Counted from the first letter of the stretch, positions 42,637 to 53,734 are shown. The stretch: DNA of 64,000 bases from Dendrolimus kikuchii (GCA_019925095.2 CM034409.1:7381001-7445000); one strand, 5' to 3'. Numbers and translations are program-made. Notes: a model not told the origin generated them from the letters alone.

Positions 42637-42960
42637 GTAAAGGGATAGAAAGCACTCTATTGCTTACTAAAGTAAACAGTTATATAAAAAACATGATTTA
42701 CAATCTTTTCCTGACAAAACAAAAGGTAAAATTATAGCGTAAAACGATCTCTTCTTAGGAACCTAAATGATAATTTGGATGTGGTGCAGATAATGAAATA
42801 GGTTCATAGATATCAGAACTCATATTTTGAATACCCATTTATACGCACCTACTTTTTTTCTTAATTACTTTTTTATGGTCATTGACTATGTGGGACCAAT
42901 ACTTTGTCAATATAATTTATACATTATTAAATAGTAATGGATTAAACTAATACAATTAAA
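42637..42960. other. AT-rich unassigned stretch
   Basis: Nothing recognisable is seen. Confidence 0.35.
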
Positions 42961-43246
42961 TTAACGCAATGGCTAGCGCATGCATCCCAGACTCAAAGGG
43001 TGCGGATTCGAATCCCGGCCGGAAAGCATGCAGCACTTGGGCAGTTTTCTGACCTAATATGCGTATTGTTACAATTAGCACGTGCTAACAACGGTGAAGG
43101 AAAACATCGTGACGAAATCTGCACATCGAGATACCAATGTGTCAAACCTGCAAAGTCGCCTTGGACAAGCATGACAGGTATACTGTCCGTCCCGCCGTGT
43201 AGGAGGAGACCCGAGCCCAGCAGTGGGACGTTCATAGGCTGTTATT
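42961..43246 (+). mobile_element. tRNA-derived SINE (family C)
   Basis: caatggctagcgcatgcatc (box A side), ggattcgaatcccgg (box B), acgtgctaacaacggtgaag, and the tail cccagcagtgggacgttcat then aggctgttat. Unbroken, ~286 bp, with a slightly truncated head. Confidence 0.82.
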
Positions 43247-43477
43247 TACCTATATAAATAAATGTCCTTGTGCGAGTTAGACATAGGCATAGAGGATAAT
43301 AAAATACGTTTTAACGCCGGCGTCGATGAAATTTTATGACGCCCTTTAAAAAAATCCCATATTATATCGCTGTGGAAAATTCCAAATCCCTACGGTGCGC
43401 AAGAGAAACGTTCTATAGAACCGTTGCGTACAAGAGCGAAGCGGCTCAAGGAAGTGGGGATGAACGCCATTATTATA

Positions 43478-44378
43478 CAGCGTAATCTCTATAACTTGTT
43501 AAGTCGAAATCCTCAGTAAGTCGAAAAAAAATGCCGTTCCCTTCTACTAAACCCCCAAATACTCGGTATCTCGAATTATTTAGACTTTGTAACTCGAACA
43601 AAGTGTTATTCCCCTGCGTATGCAATTTAGTACATATTTATACTTGATAACTCGAATTTCAAAAATCAGGCTCTGTAAGTCGTCGAAGTTAGTCAAAGTT
43701 GGAATTCCCCGAACTCGAACCAATAAAATCAAAAAGGAATGTCCGGTGCGTTTATTCTATTGTTTCTGCCTAGTATATCCGCAATGAATGAATGTATTCA
43801 TTAAACTTTCTAAGTCACACAGCTGTGTACCATAAGGTAATAAACAAACCTACATTTGTTTTTTCGATCACTTACTTGGTCGCTAACCAGCAACAGATTT
43901 TTTTTTTATTGCAGGAGATCAGCAGGCAGGCAGACGGTCCACTTGGTGGAAAGCGGTTACCATCGCCTATGGACATTTGCAACACCAAAGTTGATACAAA
44001 TGCGCTGCTGCTCTCTTATGGGAAACTGGAACCTGGTCACTAATGCCGGAACACAACTCCTGGTTGTTATGACGACATACTTTAGACCAGGGGTGGTAGC
44101 CATCCAGTCGGGTAAATGCCCTACCACCGGGCTGTGGGTTGTTAAGTCGCCTCTTACGACAGGCCGCCCGGCCGCAGGAAATTGTATTCTTTCTCCGTTC
44201 CTGCACGGATAGAAACAGAGAAACAACATAGAAAAATATACTCAAAAATCGCGCCTTCTTAAATTGAAATTTTAGCCATCAAATACTTCATATTTCTTAA
44301 CTTCTTGTTAAGTCTAATACTCAATAAGTTGAAGTTTTTTGCATTTCCCTTGGCATTTGAGATATCGAGATGCTACTG
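43478..44378. mobile_element. pogo/Tigger-like non-autonomous DNA transposon, split by a B repeat
   Basis: It starts TA|CAGCGTAATCTCTATAACTT and ends, in reverse, CAGTAGCATCTCGATATCTC|TA: CAG-starting, related inverted ends and a TA target, as in Tc1/mariner pogo-type elements. Many gtcgaa/ctcgaa words in the arms continue the symmetry. The inner part holds a B insertion at 43898-44211. No transposase frame is seen. Confidence 0.6.
43898..44211 (-). mobile_element. B repeat, complete, with target duplication
   Basis: 314 bp. gcaacaga (43890-43897) and gaaacaga (44212-44219) form an 8-bp duplication with one mismatch, which fixes both ends of B: poly(A) on one side and tatccgtgcagg on the other. 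The GTCG...CGAC mini-hairpin is intact (gtcgcctcttacgac). The four overlapping short frames are incidental. Confidence 0.9.
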
Positions 44379-44721
44379 TATTATTAATATTAGATTTTCG
44401 CTATTAAAACATGTTCTTTATTAGTCTATAAGATTCTTTACCTCGCAAATAAACAAAAGCTATTACCGGCCAGGAAATCCCTTTTTTCTGATAAAATAAT
44501 CCTTTTCTTATTATTACGCGAACGAATAAAAGGAAATCCCGACCCTAATTTTCATTACCGACAAATTCTTATTAAGAGAATCGTCGGCTTCCGTGCAACA
44601 ATGGTCGGGACTTAATCATTGTGTCATTTATGAACGATTCTCTATCAAAGAGTTTAATAGACACACGGTCCAGTAAGATATGATGTAAGATAATACATAA
44701 ACACATAAACTATATTTACAA

Positions 44722-44962
44722 CTAGCTCCCGCGTGTAATAGTTAAAAAAAATTAAGTTAAAAAAACTCTCCGATTTTGAAACATTATTCATTGGTGCACC
44801 GCTCCTATTGGTCTTAGCGTGATGATATATAGCCTATAGCCTTCCTCGATAAATGAGCTATCTAACACTGAAAGAACTTTTCAAATCAGACCAGTAGTTC
44901 CTGAGACTAGCGCGTTCAAGCAAACAAACAAACAAACTCTTTAGCTTTATATATTAGTATAT
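44722..44962 (-). mobile_element. Non-autonomous Helitron (family F1), inverted
   Basis: CTAG end at 44722-44725 (reverse), aggagcggtgcacc-type block in reverse, and the aagctttatatattagtata end. The 3' hairpin is degraded by a ~20-bp replacement. Confidence 0.8.
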
Positions 44963-44974
44963 TAACATGAAACT

Positions 44975-45195
44975 AGTTACCGTCACCTATAGACATCATC
45001 AACACCACAGGTGCTGCCAATTTGCTGCCGGCTTTGGAGGAGAAATTGGAACCTGGCCACTGATGCCGGAACACAACTCAAAATTATTATGGCGGCATAC
45101 TCTAGACCAGGGGTGGTAGCTATGGGTGGTTTTGTCGCCTCTTATGACAAATCGCTCAGAAATTAGTGTTCTTTTTCTGTGCCTGCACGGAGAAT
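44975..45195 (-). mobile_element. B repeat with internal deletion
   Basis: gttaccgtcacctatagaca, ggaacctggccactgatgcc, then gtggtagctatgggtggttt where ~35 bp (catccagtcgggcaa... region) is missing. Ends gtgcctgcacgga. Confidence 0.75.
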
Positions 45196-45227
45196 AGCTT
45201 TTTGGTAAATTACAGAATCCTAATTTT

Positions 45228-45592
45228 TTAGTACATACGTCTCGTCATTATTGTAACAACAATAATATTCTCCCTTCTTTTTATTATGTCTTTGTCTTAC
45301 TGTGTATGCACTGTTCGCTACAACTCCATTAATTCTTCGAAACTTACTTACCTTACTTTAAAAAAATTCTTGAGTTATAAATAGAATAAAAAACATAAAG
45401 AAAAACAAATTTCAGGCAGACGTGTTGCTATGGAGTTTCTTGCCGCTTCTTCTCCTTGACAGCAATAACATGTTCCAAAGCGATGTACATAGAATATAAA
45501 GTAAAATTAAATTTTAACTTATATGTATGACCTTCAAAAAGTGTTCTTCGGTGGAAATTATTTTGAATAAAAACTTTTGAATTTTAGTTTTA
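45228..45592 (+). mobile_element. LINE 3' UTR tail (family W)
   Basis: Aligns with 31640-32025 and ends aataaaaacttttgaattt. Confidence 0.7.
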
Positions 45593-46202
45593 ACTAATGA
45601 ATTTGTAATCTACGTCCATCCATTTTGCCGTATATTCATCAATCGTTGTATAATGCGATTCAAATGAGAATAGGATCGACTTTGCGCCATATTGTGACTT
45701 TAAATAACTTTAAATAATTAAATATTATATTAAGACAATTTCTACTAATTTAACCTTTTTATTTAAATTTGATGTAAGATTATCTATTATTGATATGCAA
45801 ATAAGTTTTTTTGCAAACCATACTTTTTAGCTGACGTTTGACAGATAGAGGTTATTGACATTTCTATTCTTATTTGGCTCGCACACTATATCACAATTAT
45901 TTTTCACAGAAATGATAATGTTTAAATAATTTAAATTGTGTAGAAACATGACACATCTGTATACCGCTATAGGTATACAGCGAAATTGTGAAAGAAGGAA
46001 AAAGTGAAATAATAGAGATTAGGAGGCAAAGCTGAAACAAGATTAGCGATTGATTGCTTTTGTGGGATATCTTCGGTTTTGAGAAGACAAAGCGTTGTCA
46101 TCTTGTCTCTTTAACTTTTGACCAATCAAGTGCAAAATTCTGGAAAGATTAAGAAGATAAAAATCAAAAAATGCTTGCGACGGAAATTTGTTAAATAATT
46201 AA
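45593..46202. other. AT-rich unassigned stretch
   Basis: Nothing recognisable is seen. Confidence 0.35.
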
Positions 46203-46555
46203 GTACATACATAGATAAATTCACACCAGTTCCTTTGCGGGGTAGACACGAAGAACAGAGCGCCATTTAGGCTTATTCTTACACACCTCACTTGCTTCTT
46301 TGACATTCATAACTCTTGTCATGCACGCTCGTCTGTTCTTAAAGCTCCTGACATCACCTTCTGCTAGTACACGATCAATTTGATCATGGAAGGTGTGTCG
46401 TGGCCTTCCATGACTTCTGCATCCATCCACTTTTGCATTGTATATCTGTTTAGTCATTCTTTCATCATGCATTCTTTCTACATGCCCGAAACACCGGATC
46501 ATTCCTTTCCTTACCTTCACCCCGACACTCTCTTTCAGACCAACTCTCTTTCCAA
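46203..46555 (-). pseudogene. RTE-type retrotransposon tail (family A), longest copy
   Basis: The minus-strand frame 46221-46520 is open for 99 codons: MIRCFGHVERMHDERMTKQI, then GRPRHTFHDQIDRVLAEGD and KWRSVLRVYPAKELV. The RxxGHVxRM block is the standard link between the RT thumb and the C-terminus in RTE-type polymerases. The catalytic RT and endonuclease domains are absent, so it is 5'-truncated and inactive. Confidence 0.9.
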
Positions 46556-46659
46556 ATAATTAAGTAATTTTTGAAATATGGGGTATTTTCTACAAATTGT
46601 TTTCTTGATGGTTCTATAGCCAAAATGATGATAAGAATGGACAGAACCTATCACAGTTT

Positions 46660-46905
46660 ACGGTTTTTTTTTAATATTAAATAGGTTTGCGTTTGACCAC
46701 GATCACGTTCAATGCCAGACGATGATGCAGTCGAAGATGGAGCACGCTTACCTAGATAGTATCTATTCACACGAGACTTGAAGATACCCGGATTGTACTT
46801 TTCGGGAAACACGGACTCTGGTAGTGCATTCCACAACTCTGCCGTAAGTAGAAGGAACGTTGAGACGAAAAGATTAGTACGCACTGGTAGCGTTTCCAGA
46901 CACGC
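46660..46905 (-). pseudogene. Jockey-like LINE polymerase end (family E)
   Basis: The minus frame 46651-46884 reads AELWNALPESVFPEKYNPGI then FKSRVNRYYLGKRAP, the same C-terminal blocks as 24784-24947. It is followed in the minus direction by the 3' UTR and an A-rich tail (poly(T) at 46662). Only the last ~60 residues remain. Confidence 0.8.
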
Positions 46906-47518
46906 GCTTGTCCAATTTTATTCATTTTAATTTAATTAATATTAAATATTTTTTCTTCCTTTCATACTTTTCGTACATCTCTAACAGTATTATAAGAGTT
47001 TAAAATCGTACGCCGAATATAATACCAGATTATTTCTCGAAATGTAGTGTCGGCAAAAAAAGCGAGTGTTACCCGTTGAAGATAACAAAAGCTATAGTAA
47101 TTGTGTCAGTCATTTGCGTTGAAATCCGAGGGGGTATCTCTGAATGGGACTGCGGGACACTTCAATGGGGCCTTGCTGTCGTTGAAGCCCGGAACAATTG
47201 GCTCTCTTGGATTTTTTACGATTTCTCAAAAATTACTGCGGTGGAAATTTTTTGAAGAAATTGCCAACTATTTCTGCGGAGTTACGGTCCGGATTTCTTT
47301 CAGTATAATGGGGTTTCGTTGTCGACAGTACTTCTTGGGAATGGAGATCTGCATAATTTTATTACTAGTAGGACGAATAAACTTCTTCTTGTAGACAAGG
47401 TCGGTGCCTTGTTATGTTATCTTTAAAGTGATCTTTGTAAAATTGGGTATGTCTACAATATTAGGAGAAGGTGGGCAGCTTCGTACGTTGAGCAGATTTA
47501 GACAGTGGGTACATCTAC
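46906..47518. other. Unassigned; unrecognised 97-codon frame at 47101-47394
   Basis: The + frame 47101-47394 is open, with a hydrophobic C-terminal third, but shows no motif I know and lies in a GC-richer patch of unknown origin. I would not call it a gene. It is listed because it is the one mid-length frame not explained by a repeat. Confidence 0.25.
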
Positions 47519-47950
47519 TGTTACGAGTTGCAGGACTCGAATTAAAATGCCGTTAGAATTACTATAGAATTTATTAGAACTATACAAACACGTATAACTC
47601 AGGTACAAATATAATAACAAGCGCAAAGTCCGTCACTAAATAGATTACTAAATGTACGACATGTCTACACGTCTTGCTTCGCTTGTTCTTATCGCTCGAC
47701 TCCCATCTCTCCATTGGGGCATTGCTTTATACTGCACAAATACAATATGTCTCTCGGCCGCGTGAACTGAATTTGTTGGCTTCATTTCATCTGGCTAATG
47801 ACTACCATAAAAGATTACAATACACAATGGTCTGTTTTTATAATTACGAATTTTAAACACAAAATAAACAAAAGAAGTCCAAATGCGGAAAGGTAATAAA
47901 GTGTGCTTTTATGGTATGCAGGTGTGAATGCACTTTTGTCGGTCGTAACA
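47519..47950 (-). mobile_element. Solo LTR (family LTR-a)
   Basis: TGTTACGAG at 47519, GGTCGTAACA end at 47950; flanks ctac/atac. In the minus direction it has the family TATA (gcagtataaagcaatgcccc, ~47740) and aataaattctatag (~47565). Confidence 0.85.
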
Positions 47951-48149
47951 ATACTATTACGCACCCTACTAAGGTTCGATTTTTGCATAAATGAACAGCA
48001 TATAGACAGACCACATGTCACTAATTCTCACTAAGCACTAAATAGAAACACTAACTAACACCAGATACAAGAACTGAAGGTCGACGCTAAGCACAAAGGG
48101 TTTAGTAATTAACAATATTGATTACATTTCGTCTTTTACATTTTGTCGA

Positions 48150-48440
48150 AGTCGTAGTAGCGTAACGGCTAGCGCACGCGTCCCAAACTCAAAGGGCGCG
48201 GGTTCCAGCCTGGCTGAAATACATGCACCATTTGGAAGTTTTCTGACCTAATGTGTATATTGTTACAATTGTCACGTGCTAGCAACGGTGAAGGAAAACA
48301 TCGTGATGCAACCTGCACGTCGAGATAACCGATGTGTCAAACCTGCCAAGCCACCTTGGACCAGCGCGGTGGGTATACTGTCCGTTCCCCTATAATGCGA
48401 GGCCCGAGCTCAGCAGTGCGACGTTTATGAGCTGTTATTA
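48150..48440 (+). mobile_element. tRNA-derived SINE (family C)
   Basis: tcgtagtagcgtaacggcta (box A), gggttccagcctgg (mutated box B), acgtgctagcaacggtgaag, and the tail ctcagcagtgcgacgtttat then gagctgttattata. Full length, ~290 bp. Confidence 0.82.
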
Positions 48441-48479
48441 TATTATTATAATACATTTCAATAAAATAAGTTAATCGGC

Positions 48480-48712
48480 AGACAAACACACAAGTTATTA
48501 TATCCCCAAGTTAACCAAGTTACGCTTGTGTTATGGGTAATATACAACAGACCACTCTGGAGCAGATCTCAGACACCCAGACAACAGTAAGTAACTGGAA
48601 GTTCGGTTACGAAATTTGCCATGCCAAGAATCGAACTCGGAGCCTGTGCTTTAGTGAGCTCGGTCGGCTAAGGCTTAGCTCGTTCAACCACAGAGAACGT
48701 CTGAAATGCCTG
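48480..48712 (-). mobile_element. tRNA-derived SINE (family X)
   Basis: Reverse orientation: ccccaagttaaccaagttac (tail side), gaatcgaactcgg (box B), agctcgttcaaccacagaga (box A). It lies 40 bp after a family C SINE in the opposite direction. Confidence 0.75.
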
Positions 48713-48904
48713 TGAATAATCAACAGCCGGTGCTTTATCTTACTCACCGTTCATTTGTGTAACTTATGTCAAAATTAAACCGATGATGTGAATGCACCTG
48801 TATGTAAGTGTATGTACATATAAGATGTAGGAACTGGAAATAGAACACCCATTCATAACCGGTTCTTATATCTTCCCTACCAGTCATTTGCCTTTTAGAA
48901 GTAT

Positions 48905-49214
48905 TTTTTTATTGCAGGAGTTCAGCAGACAGGCAGGCGGCCCACTTGATGGAAAGCGGTTACCATCGCCTATGGACATTTGCAACACCAAAGGTGCTAC
49001 AAATGCGCTGCTGCTCTCTTAAAGGAGACTAGAACCTGGTCACTAATGTCGGAACACAACACAAGGTTGTTATGGCGGCATACTCTAGACCAGGGCTGGT
49101 CGCCATCCAGTCGAGCAAATACCCTACCACCTGGCTGTGGGTTGTTTAGTCGCCTCTTACGACAGCCCGCCAGGCCGCAGGAAATTATATTCTTTCTCCG
49201 TTCCTGCACGGATA
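48905..49214 (-). mobile_element. B repeat, complete
   Basis: Poly(T), all blocks, end ttcctgcacggata. tagaagta/aaaaagta on the two sides may be a degraded duplication. Confidence 0.9.
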
Positions 49215-49221
49215 AAAAGTA

Positions 49222-49360
49222 AAATTTCTTTAGAATTGTTGTGATTTGAAACTCGATGAAACCAAAAAGCGACACTAAAAAAGGATAAACACATAAAATT
49301 CAACCTTATTTAATTCGAAATAAAACACTTTTTTTTGCCTGTTAGTATTAATTTTCAATT
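49222..49360 (-). repeat. H repeat fragment
   Basis: aatttctttagaattgttgt, gaaactcgatgaaaccaaaa and tgttagtattaattttcaa, the reverse of 37555-37700. It again lies against the end of a B repeat, as at 30950. Confidence 0.55.
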
Positions 49361-49554
49361 AAATAAAACTGAAAAGATTTCAAATGAATTTTAGCTTTAT
49401 CTGTATATACTTAAGGCAGATATTCCTTTATACGTAGATCAAAGGAAATTGTACGTAACATTGCATTGAATTTTGAACTTTATGCTAGTAATTTAAAGGG
49501 TTATTTAGATTGAATTTTTTGAATTATAATACGTTGACGGATGTAGACTAGAGA

Positions 49555-49660
49555 AATTATATTTATATTAATATAAGTGAGAGAAGAATTATCTGTGAGT
49601 ATATTCTCTGAAGTTTCACTTCTACTGCTTGTGAACTGCACATACACATTTTTTTAAATT
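49555..49660 (-). repeat. H2 repeat
   Basis: Reverse match to 62500-62600: agagaagaattatctgtgag, tatattctctgaagtttcac, ttctactgcttgtgaactgc. Confidence 0.55.
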
Positions 49661-49667
49661 TACTATC

Positions 49668-49765
49668 GATTAAAATTTGACGTATATGAGGTCCATAAAA
49701 GTAATGTCAAAATTAGGCTGATGGTAAGGTAAATGAATAAATAGTAAGTAAGTACGGGCCATAAA
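49668..49765 (+). repeat. BB repeat
   Basis: ctatcgattaaaatttgacg, gtccataaaagtaatgtcaa, aaatgaataaatagtaagta. Matches 61046-61150. Confidence 0.5.
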
Positions 49766-49872
49766 ATAATTACCGATAATTTAAACACCCACCATAATAA
49801 CACAGCTGGGGTCCAATTATGCTTTTACTATCTTATCATCCTTCATTCCTCCATTCTGTCCCTCTGGAAGCT

Positions 49873-50620
49873 GTCTACCTTAGACAGAACATACAGGTCG
49901 GCAGGCACAACTTCGAGGGGGAACCCAATAGGAGGAATCAGTTGGGCTGGGCAGCATTCGGTAAACTTCGTCAAGTCTTCTCGTCGACCATTCCGCAATG
50001 CTTGAAGACAAAAGTCTTCGAGCAGTGCGTCCTCCCCGTCCTGACCTACGAGGCCGAGACATGGACACTTACGGCAGGATTGGTCCACAAGTTCCAAGTC
50101 GCTCAACGGGCTATGGAACGAGCTATGTTGGGTGTTTCTCTTATGGATAAAATTAGAAATGAGGATATCCGTAAGAGAACCAAGGTAACCGACATAGCTC
50201 GCAAAATTAGCAAGTTCAAGTGGCAGTGGGCCGGTCACATCTGCCGCAGGACCGAAGGCCGATGGAGCAAACGAGTACTGGAGTGGAGACCGCGTTTCGG
50301 TAAACGTAGTGTCGGACGCCCTCCAGCCCGGTGGACCGACGACCTATGCAAGGTCGCTGGTAGGCGCTGGCTGAGGAAATCGGAGGACAGGAATGAGTGG
50401 CGCCGTCTTAGGGAGGCCTACGTCCAGCAATGGACTGCAAATGGCTGGCGACGGGCTTATCATAATTGCCGGACACTATCGTCTTTGTCGTAGTTTTGTC
50501 TTATTTCGGTATTCTGTTAATGTTAATTCCGATGGCGTTCTTTGCATGCCAATTTATCTATATAATTATTCTATTTATTCTATTCTATTCTATTCTATTA
50601 TTATCTATTTATAAGCGAAA
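49873..50620 (+). pseudogene. RTE-clade retrotransposon polymerase C-terminus, frame intact
   Basis: The 224-codon frame 49819-50493 is RTE-like from about residue 20 on: HNFEGEPNRRNQLGWAAFGK, PQCLKTKVFEQCVLPVLTY, AQRAMERAMLGVSLMDKIRN, WQWAGHICRRTEGRW and GRPPARWTDDLCKVAG. These belong to the region after the RT catalytic core of HmRTE-type proteins, recalled from memory. The YADD catalytic motif and the endonuclease lie upstream in a full element and are absent, so it cannot act. The 3' UTR ends in a (TATTC)n run at ~50568-50597. The first ~19 codons are probably flank read-through. It differs in sequence and tail from family A. Confidence 0.93.
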
Positions 50621-51240
50621 ATTCTTCAAATATTTTTTTAAAATTTTGGTAGCTTTTCAATATTCAATTCGGTGAACGCCATGTTTGCTGATTATAACAC
50701 CAATTTTTTCTACTATTATTCCGCTGCGATGTTATCGATAAGATAGTGTAGATTTAGTAAAATGCGAATTTTTGACCCTATCGCATCCTACTTTGCGTAT
50801 CGTTGCTAAGATATTGAAAGAGCAGGAACTGTGCCCCTAATCAGCTACGGATTATGATTTCTCAGAATACGAGAATCGTATCGGTGTTTTGTTTTTCATT
50901 TCTGCGTATAAAAATGTAAAATAAAATACTGTTAAAGCCATATTTAATTAAAATCTTTGGCAAATTACGATGTTATGGAAAAACAACCGAGGTCACTTAA
51001 TTAATGCACAAGCCAGTTTAATATTAGGTGCTTATACTTCGGCGTGTTAATTAAAAGAAAATTACGGCGGGACGTCAAACAGCTTCCAGTACATTTTTCA
51101 ATTTCCAGCGGCTTAGTAATAAACGCCTGTTTACTTTGCGTTTGAAGGTTTACTGCCTTGTTATGTACAATTTTGACTTTTCATTTAGGGGTTTTAAGAA
51201 AATATTATTGAGCAATTCTGAAGTTCCGTGACCATATAAG
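50621..51240. other. AT-rich unassigned stretch
   Basis: Nothing recognisable is seen. Confidence 0.35.
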
Positions 51241-51465
51241 AAAGAAAGAAAGAAAGAAAAACTTTATTTGAAGAAATTGCGACGCAATTACATTCCTTAT
51301 ACATTTTTATACACATAGCATATTTTGAGAATTTGTACGCCGCATTTTCAGCAAACAAGGTTTGCACTCAGCATATTGCTGTGTCGGAATAATATCCGAC
51401 ACAACGCTGATTTTCAGTGCAAACCTTCCTTTAGGTGTAAGACCAAAATGACCCAGTTTTATTAA
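51241..51465 (-). mobile_element. K element with conserved hairpin and (CTTT)n tail
   Basis: Same element as 4826-5024, here with a minus-strand (CTTT)n tail (51241-51257). Hairpin arms 51357-51368 / 51416-51427 and tgtgtcgga (51380-51388) / tccgacaca (51395-51403) are perfect. Confidence 0.7.
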
Positions 51466-51668
51466 TTAAATAATAAATGAGAATAATATTTAATAAAAAC
51501 TAATTCTACTTATATAATATTTAAATTGTGAAAAAACAAATAAATAATTTTTTTTTTTTTTTGGAATATATGGAATCCTTATGCTTTCTCCACGTCTGTC
51601 CGTCTACTTTTGCAAGTGGTAGTAATATTTCTAAGAAGCTACTGGGTTTGTTTCACTCAATTCATCTT
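51466..51668. other. AT-rich, with an isolated minisatellite unit at 51632-51658
   Basis: agaagctactgggtttgttt is one unit of the array at 52860-53330, 1.2 kb away. Confidence 0.45.
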
Positions 51669-52297
51669 AAAACTACGTTTTAACAGTTTTAAGGGCGGTA
51701 GTTTATTTGATTTTTATTATTCCATCGTTTCGGATACTTTTCAGTAGCCGTGATCACGGAAGACAAAGATGTCAAGTGTCAATGAGTACTGTTGAAGTTT
51801 TATTTAGCCTACCGCCTACTTGTTCATATTAAATATTTTTAATTTTGTTTATTATTTACTCTATGGGAGTCTAATCTAAATTACGTTAAATCGTAGTTTT
51901 ATTATATACTATTGGTCGTCTATTGGTTGAAATGCGACCATAATTAATTTAAATTATAAGTTTAAACATTATGAAGGTTCTGTTATCAGACTATATACTT
52001 CTATAATCACAGATTTCGCCGAGGCTACACACTGCTACACTGTTAATTTGTCTTGAACAATAAACAAAAGAGTATATATGCGTGTTTGTATAACAAATAC
52101 ATGGTAGTGTGTTTAATGTATTTTTTATGCATAATTAAAAAAAAATATCAGCATTCTGCACTTCTTCTCTATATAAACTATAAGCGTGCGAAATTTCATA
52201 CTCCTCCGTCCGCGCAATTTTCATAAAAGGGGGTACAAAGTTTTTGCTTCACGTATTAATATAATGATACTAGTTGCAAAAAACTTAAGGAAATATT
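51669..52297. mobile_element. J element, split by an R-containing insert
   Basis: Exact 10-bp duplications aattcatctt at 51659-51668 and 52298-52307. It starts aaaactacgttttaacag and keeps the hammerhead-like hairpin (51726-51759) with one stem mismatch. It ends caaaaaacttaaggaaatat. Between ttattatatact and ctagttgcaaaaaac an insert (51911-52266) separates parts that are adjacent at 21540-21570. Confidence 0.65.
51911..52266. mobile_element. R repeat inserted in J
   Basis: atact occurs at 51906-51910 and 52267-52271. The block 52110-52260 (tttttatgcataattaaaaa, gcgaaatttcatactcctcc, tacaaagtttttgcttcacg) matches 54070-54230. Confidence 0.5.
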
Positions 52298-52369
52298 AAT
52301 TCATCTTTTTATTTATTTTATGAAATCCAGAAAGTCTATATCTGTAAAGATACGCTTGACTCCTTCATC

Positions 52370-52860
52370 TAGGGGTATTGGTGCCAACACTAATTTATGG
52401 CAGTGAAAGTTGGGTGTGGCAGAAGACGCATGAAAGTAGAACAAACGTAGTCGAAATGAAAGCTTTTGGAAGTATATGTCAGGTAAGCATTTATGATATG
52501 ATACGGAATAGTTAATAAGGGAACGTTGTGGATTGAAAGAAGATCTTGAAAAAGGAATGTAAAAGGTGATTTTGGCGTATAAAGAGGATGAATGAAAGTA
52601 GAATCATAAACAAAACAAGTGTATAACAGTATTATGAATGGTAGAGTTAGTACCGGTATACCGCGATGTTACACATCATGATCAAATAGCAGAATTGTGA
52701 AAAGGAGGTCAGGTAAAAAGCAACTCAAATAAACGTGCATATATGAAGAGGTTAATGAAATTAGATGAAGCGAAAGTTGTTTGCTATGATCTTCGCAAGT
52801 GGAGATCTATAGTCGCTGCCTACCCCCTGGGAAACAGGCGTAATTTTATGTATGTAATTT
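52370..52860 (+). pseudogene. Old RTE-type retrotransposon end (family A2)
   Basis: The + strand in broken frames gives VLVPTLIYGSESWVWQKTHE near 52377-52436, then NVVEMKAFGSICQ, and near the end LDEAKVVCYDLRKWRSIVAA then YPLGN. This is the order of an RTE-type polymerase after its catalytic core, with several frameshifts and stops. It ends atttta-tgtatgta like the A family tails. Confidence 0.75.
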
Positions 52861-53330
52861 ATCTCACAAATAATTGAATCACTTTCATTTAATTTTTCTC
52901 AGAAACAACTGTGTCTGTTTTATTTCATTTACCTCAGAAAGTTCTCTCTCTCTTTGCTCTCTAGCTCTGTTTCATTTAATTTATGCCAGAAATTATTTGT
53001 TCTGTTTCATGTAATTTTTATCACAAGTTACTCGGTCTGATTCATTTATTTAATTTATGGTATAAAGTATTGGGTCTGTTTCATTTAAATTTTACTAGAA
53101 ACTACTGGGTCTGTTATATTTATTTTTTATCAGAAATGACAGGGTCTGTTTTATTTCATTTGTCTCAGAAAAAATTGGGTCTCTTAATCTCTTTCATTTA
53201 ATCTATCCCAGAAAATATTGGGTCTGGTTTATTTATATCTTTTCAAAAACTACTGGCTTATTTCATTTAAGTTTTCGCACAAACTACTAGGTCTGTTTCA
53301 TTATTTTGTTTCATTTGATTGTATTATTTG
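52860..53330. repeat. Degenerate minisatellite, ~33-45-bp unit
   Basis: About eleven imperfect units built on cagaaactactgggtctg then tttcatttaatttt. The best units are at ~53060-53110 and 53205-53260. Unit length varies because of indels in the T-rich half. No coding frame runs through it. Confidence 0.75.
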
Positions 53331-53734
53331 AATAGTAATACGACCTTGGGCTAGTACAAAATACGTTTGAATCTAGCCTCTATATATCACATTCGGTAGT
53401 GGGAGCGCTCAATCATCACGCTGCCACCCATTTCAGCGTAAAAGGGTCGTGTCAGCGGCCGACGGGAGCTGATTACTTCCGAACCAGACGGACCTTTAAT
53501 TCGAATCGATCCCTGCTAGGGACGGGCGATATAACATATCGATAGCTACAGATTTATAACGACAATCGAGTTTCCTAGCTTCATTTTTGTATTTGGCAAC
53601 GTAATTTACTGGAACGCAGAAATCCCGGCTGAGATTCCTGAGACGATAAATTTTATAAACTTCTACTCGTTATTTATGTACACTTTCCATAAAATAAACG
53701 TATTTTAGTTAGCTTAGCCGCATACTAAAAAATA
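53331..53734. other. Unassigned, GC-richer patch 53400-53530
   Basis: The patch (gtgtcagcggccgacgggag) is not matched elsewhere in the window and may be part of an unknown element. Confidence 0.3.

Noticed and set aside
47101..47394. 97-codon plus frame as a small gene
   Set aside because: No known motif, no start context or splice evidence. Kept only as a note in the feature list.
49843..50238. 131-codon minus frame
   Set aside because: Shadow of the RTE polymerase frame on the plus strand.
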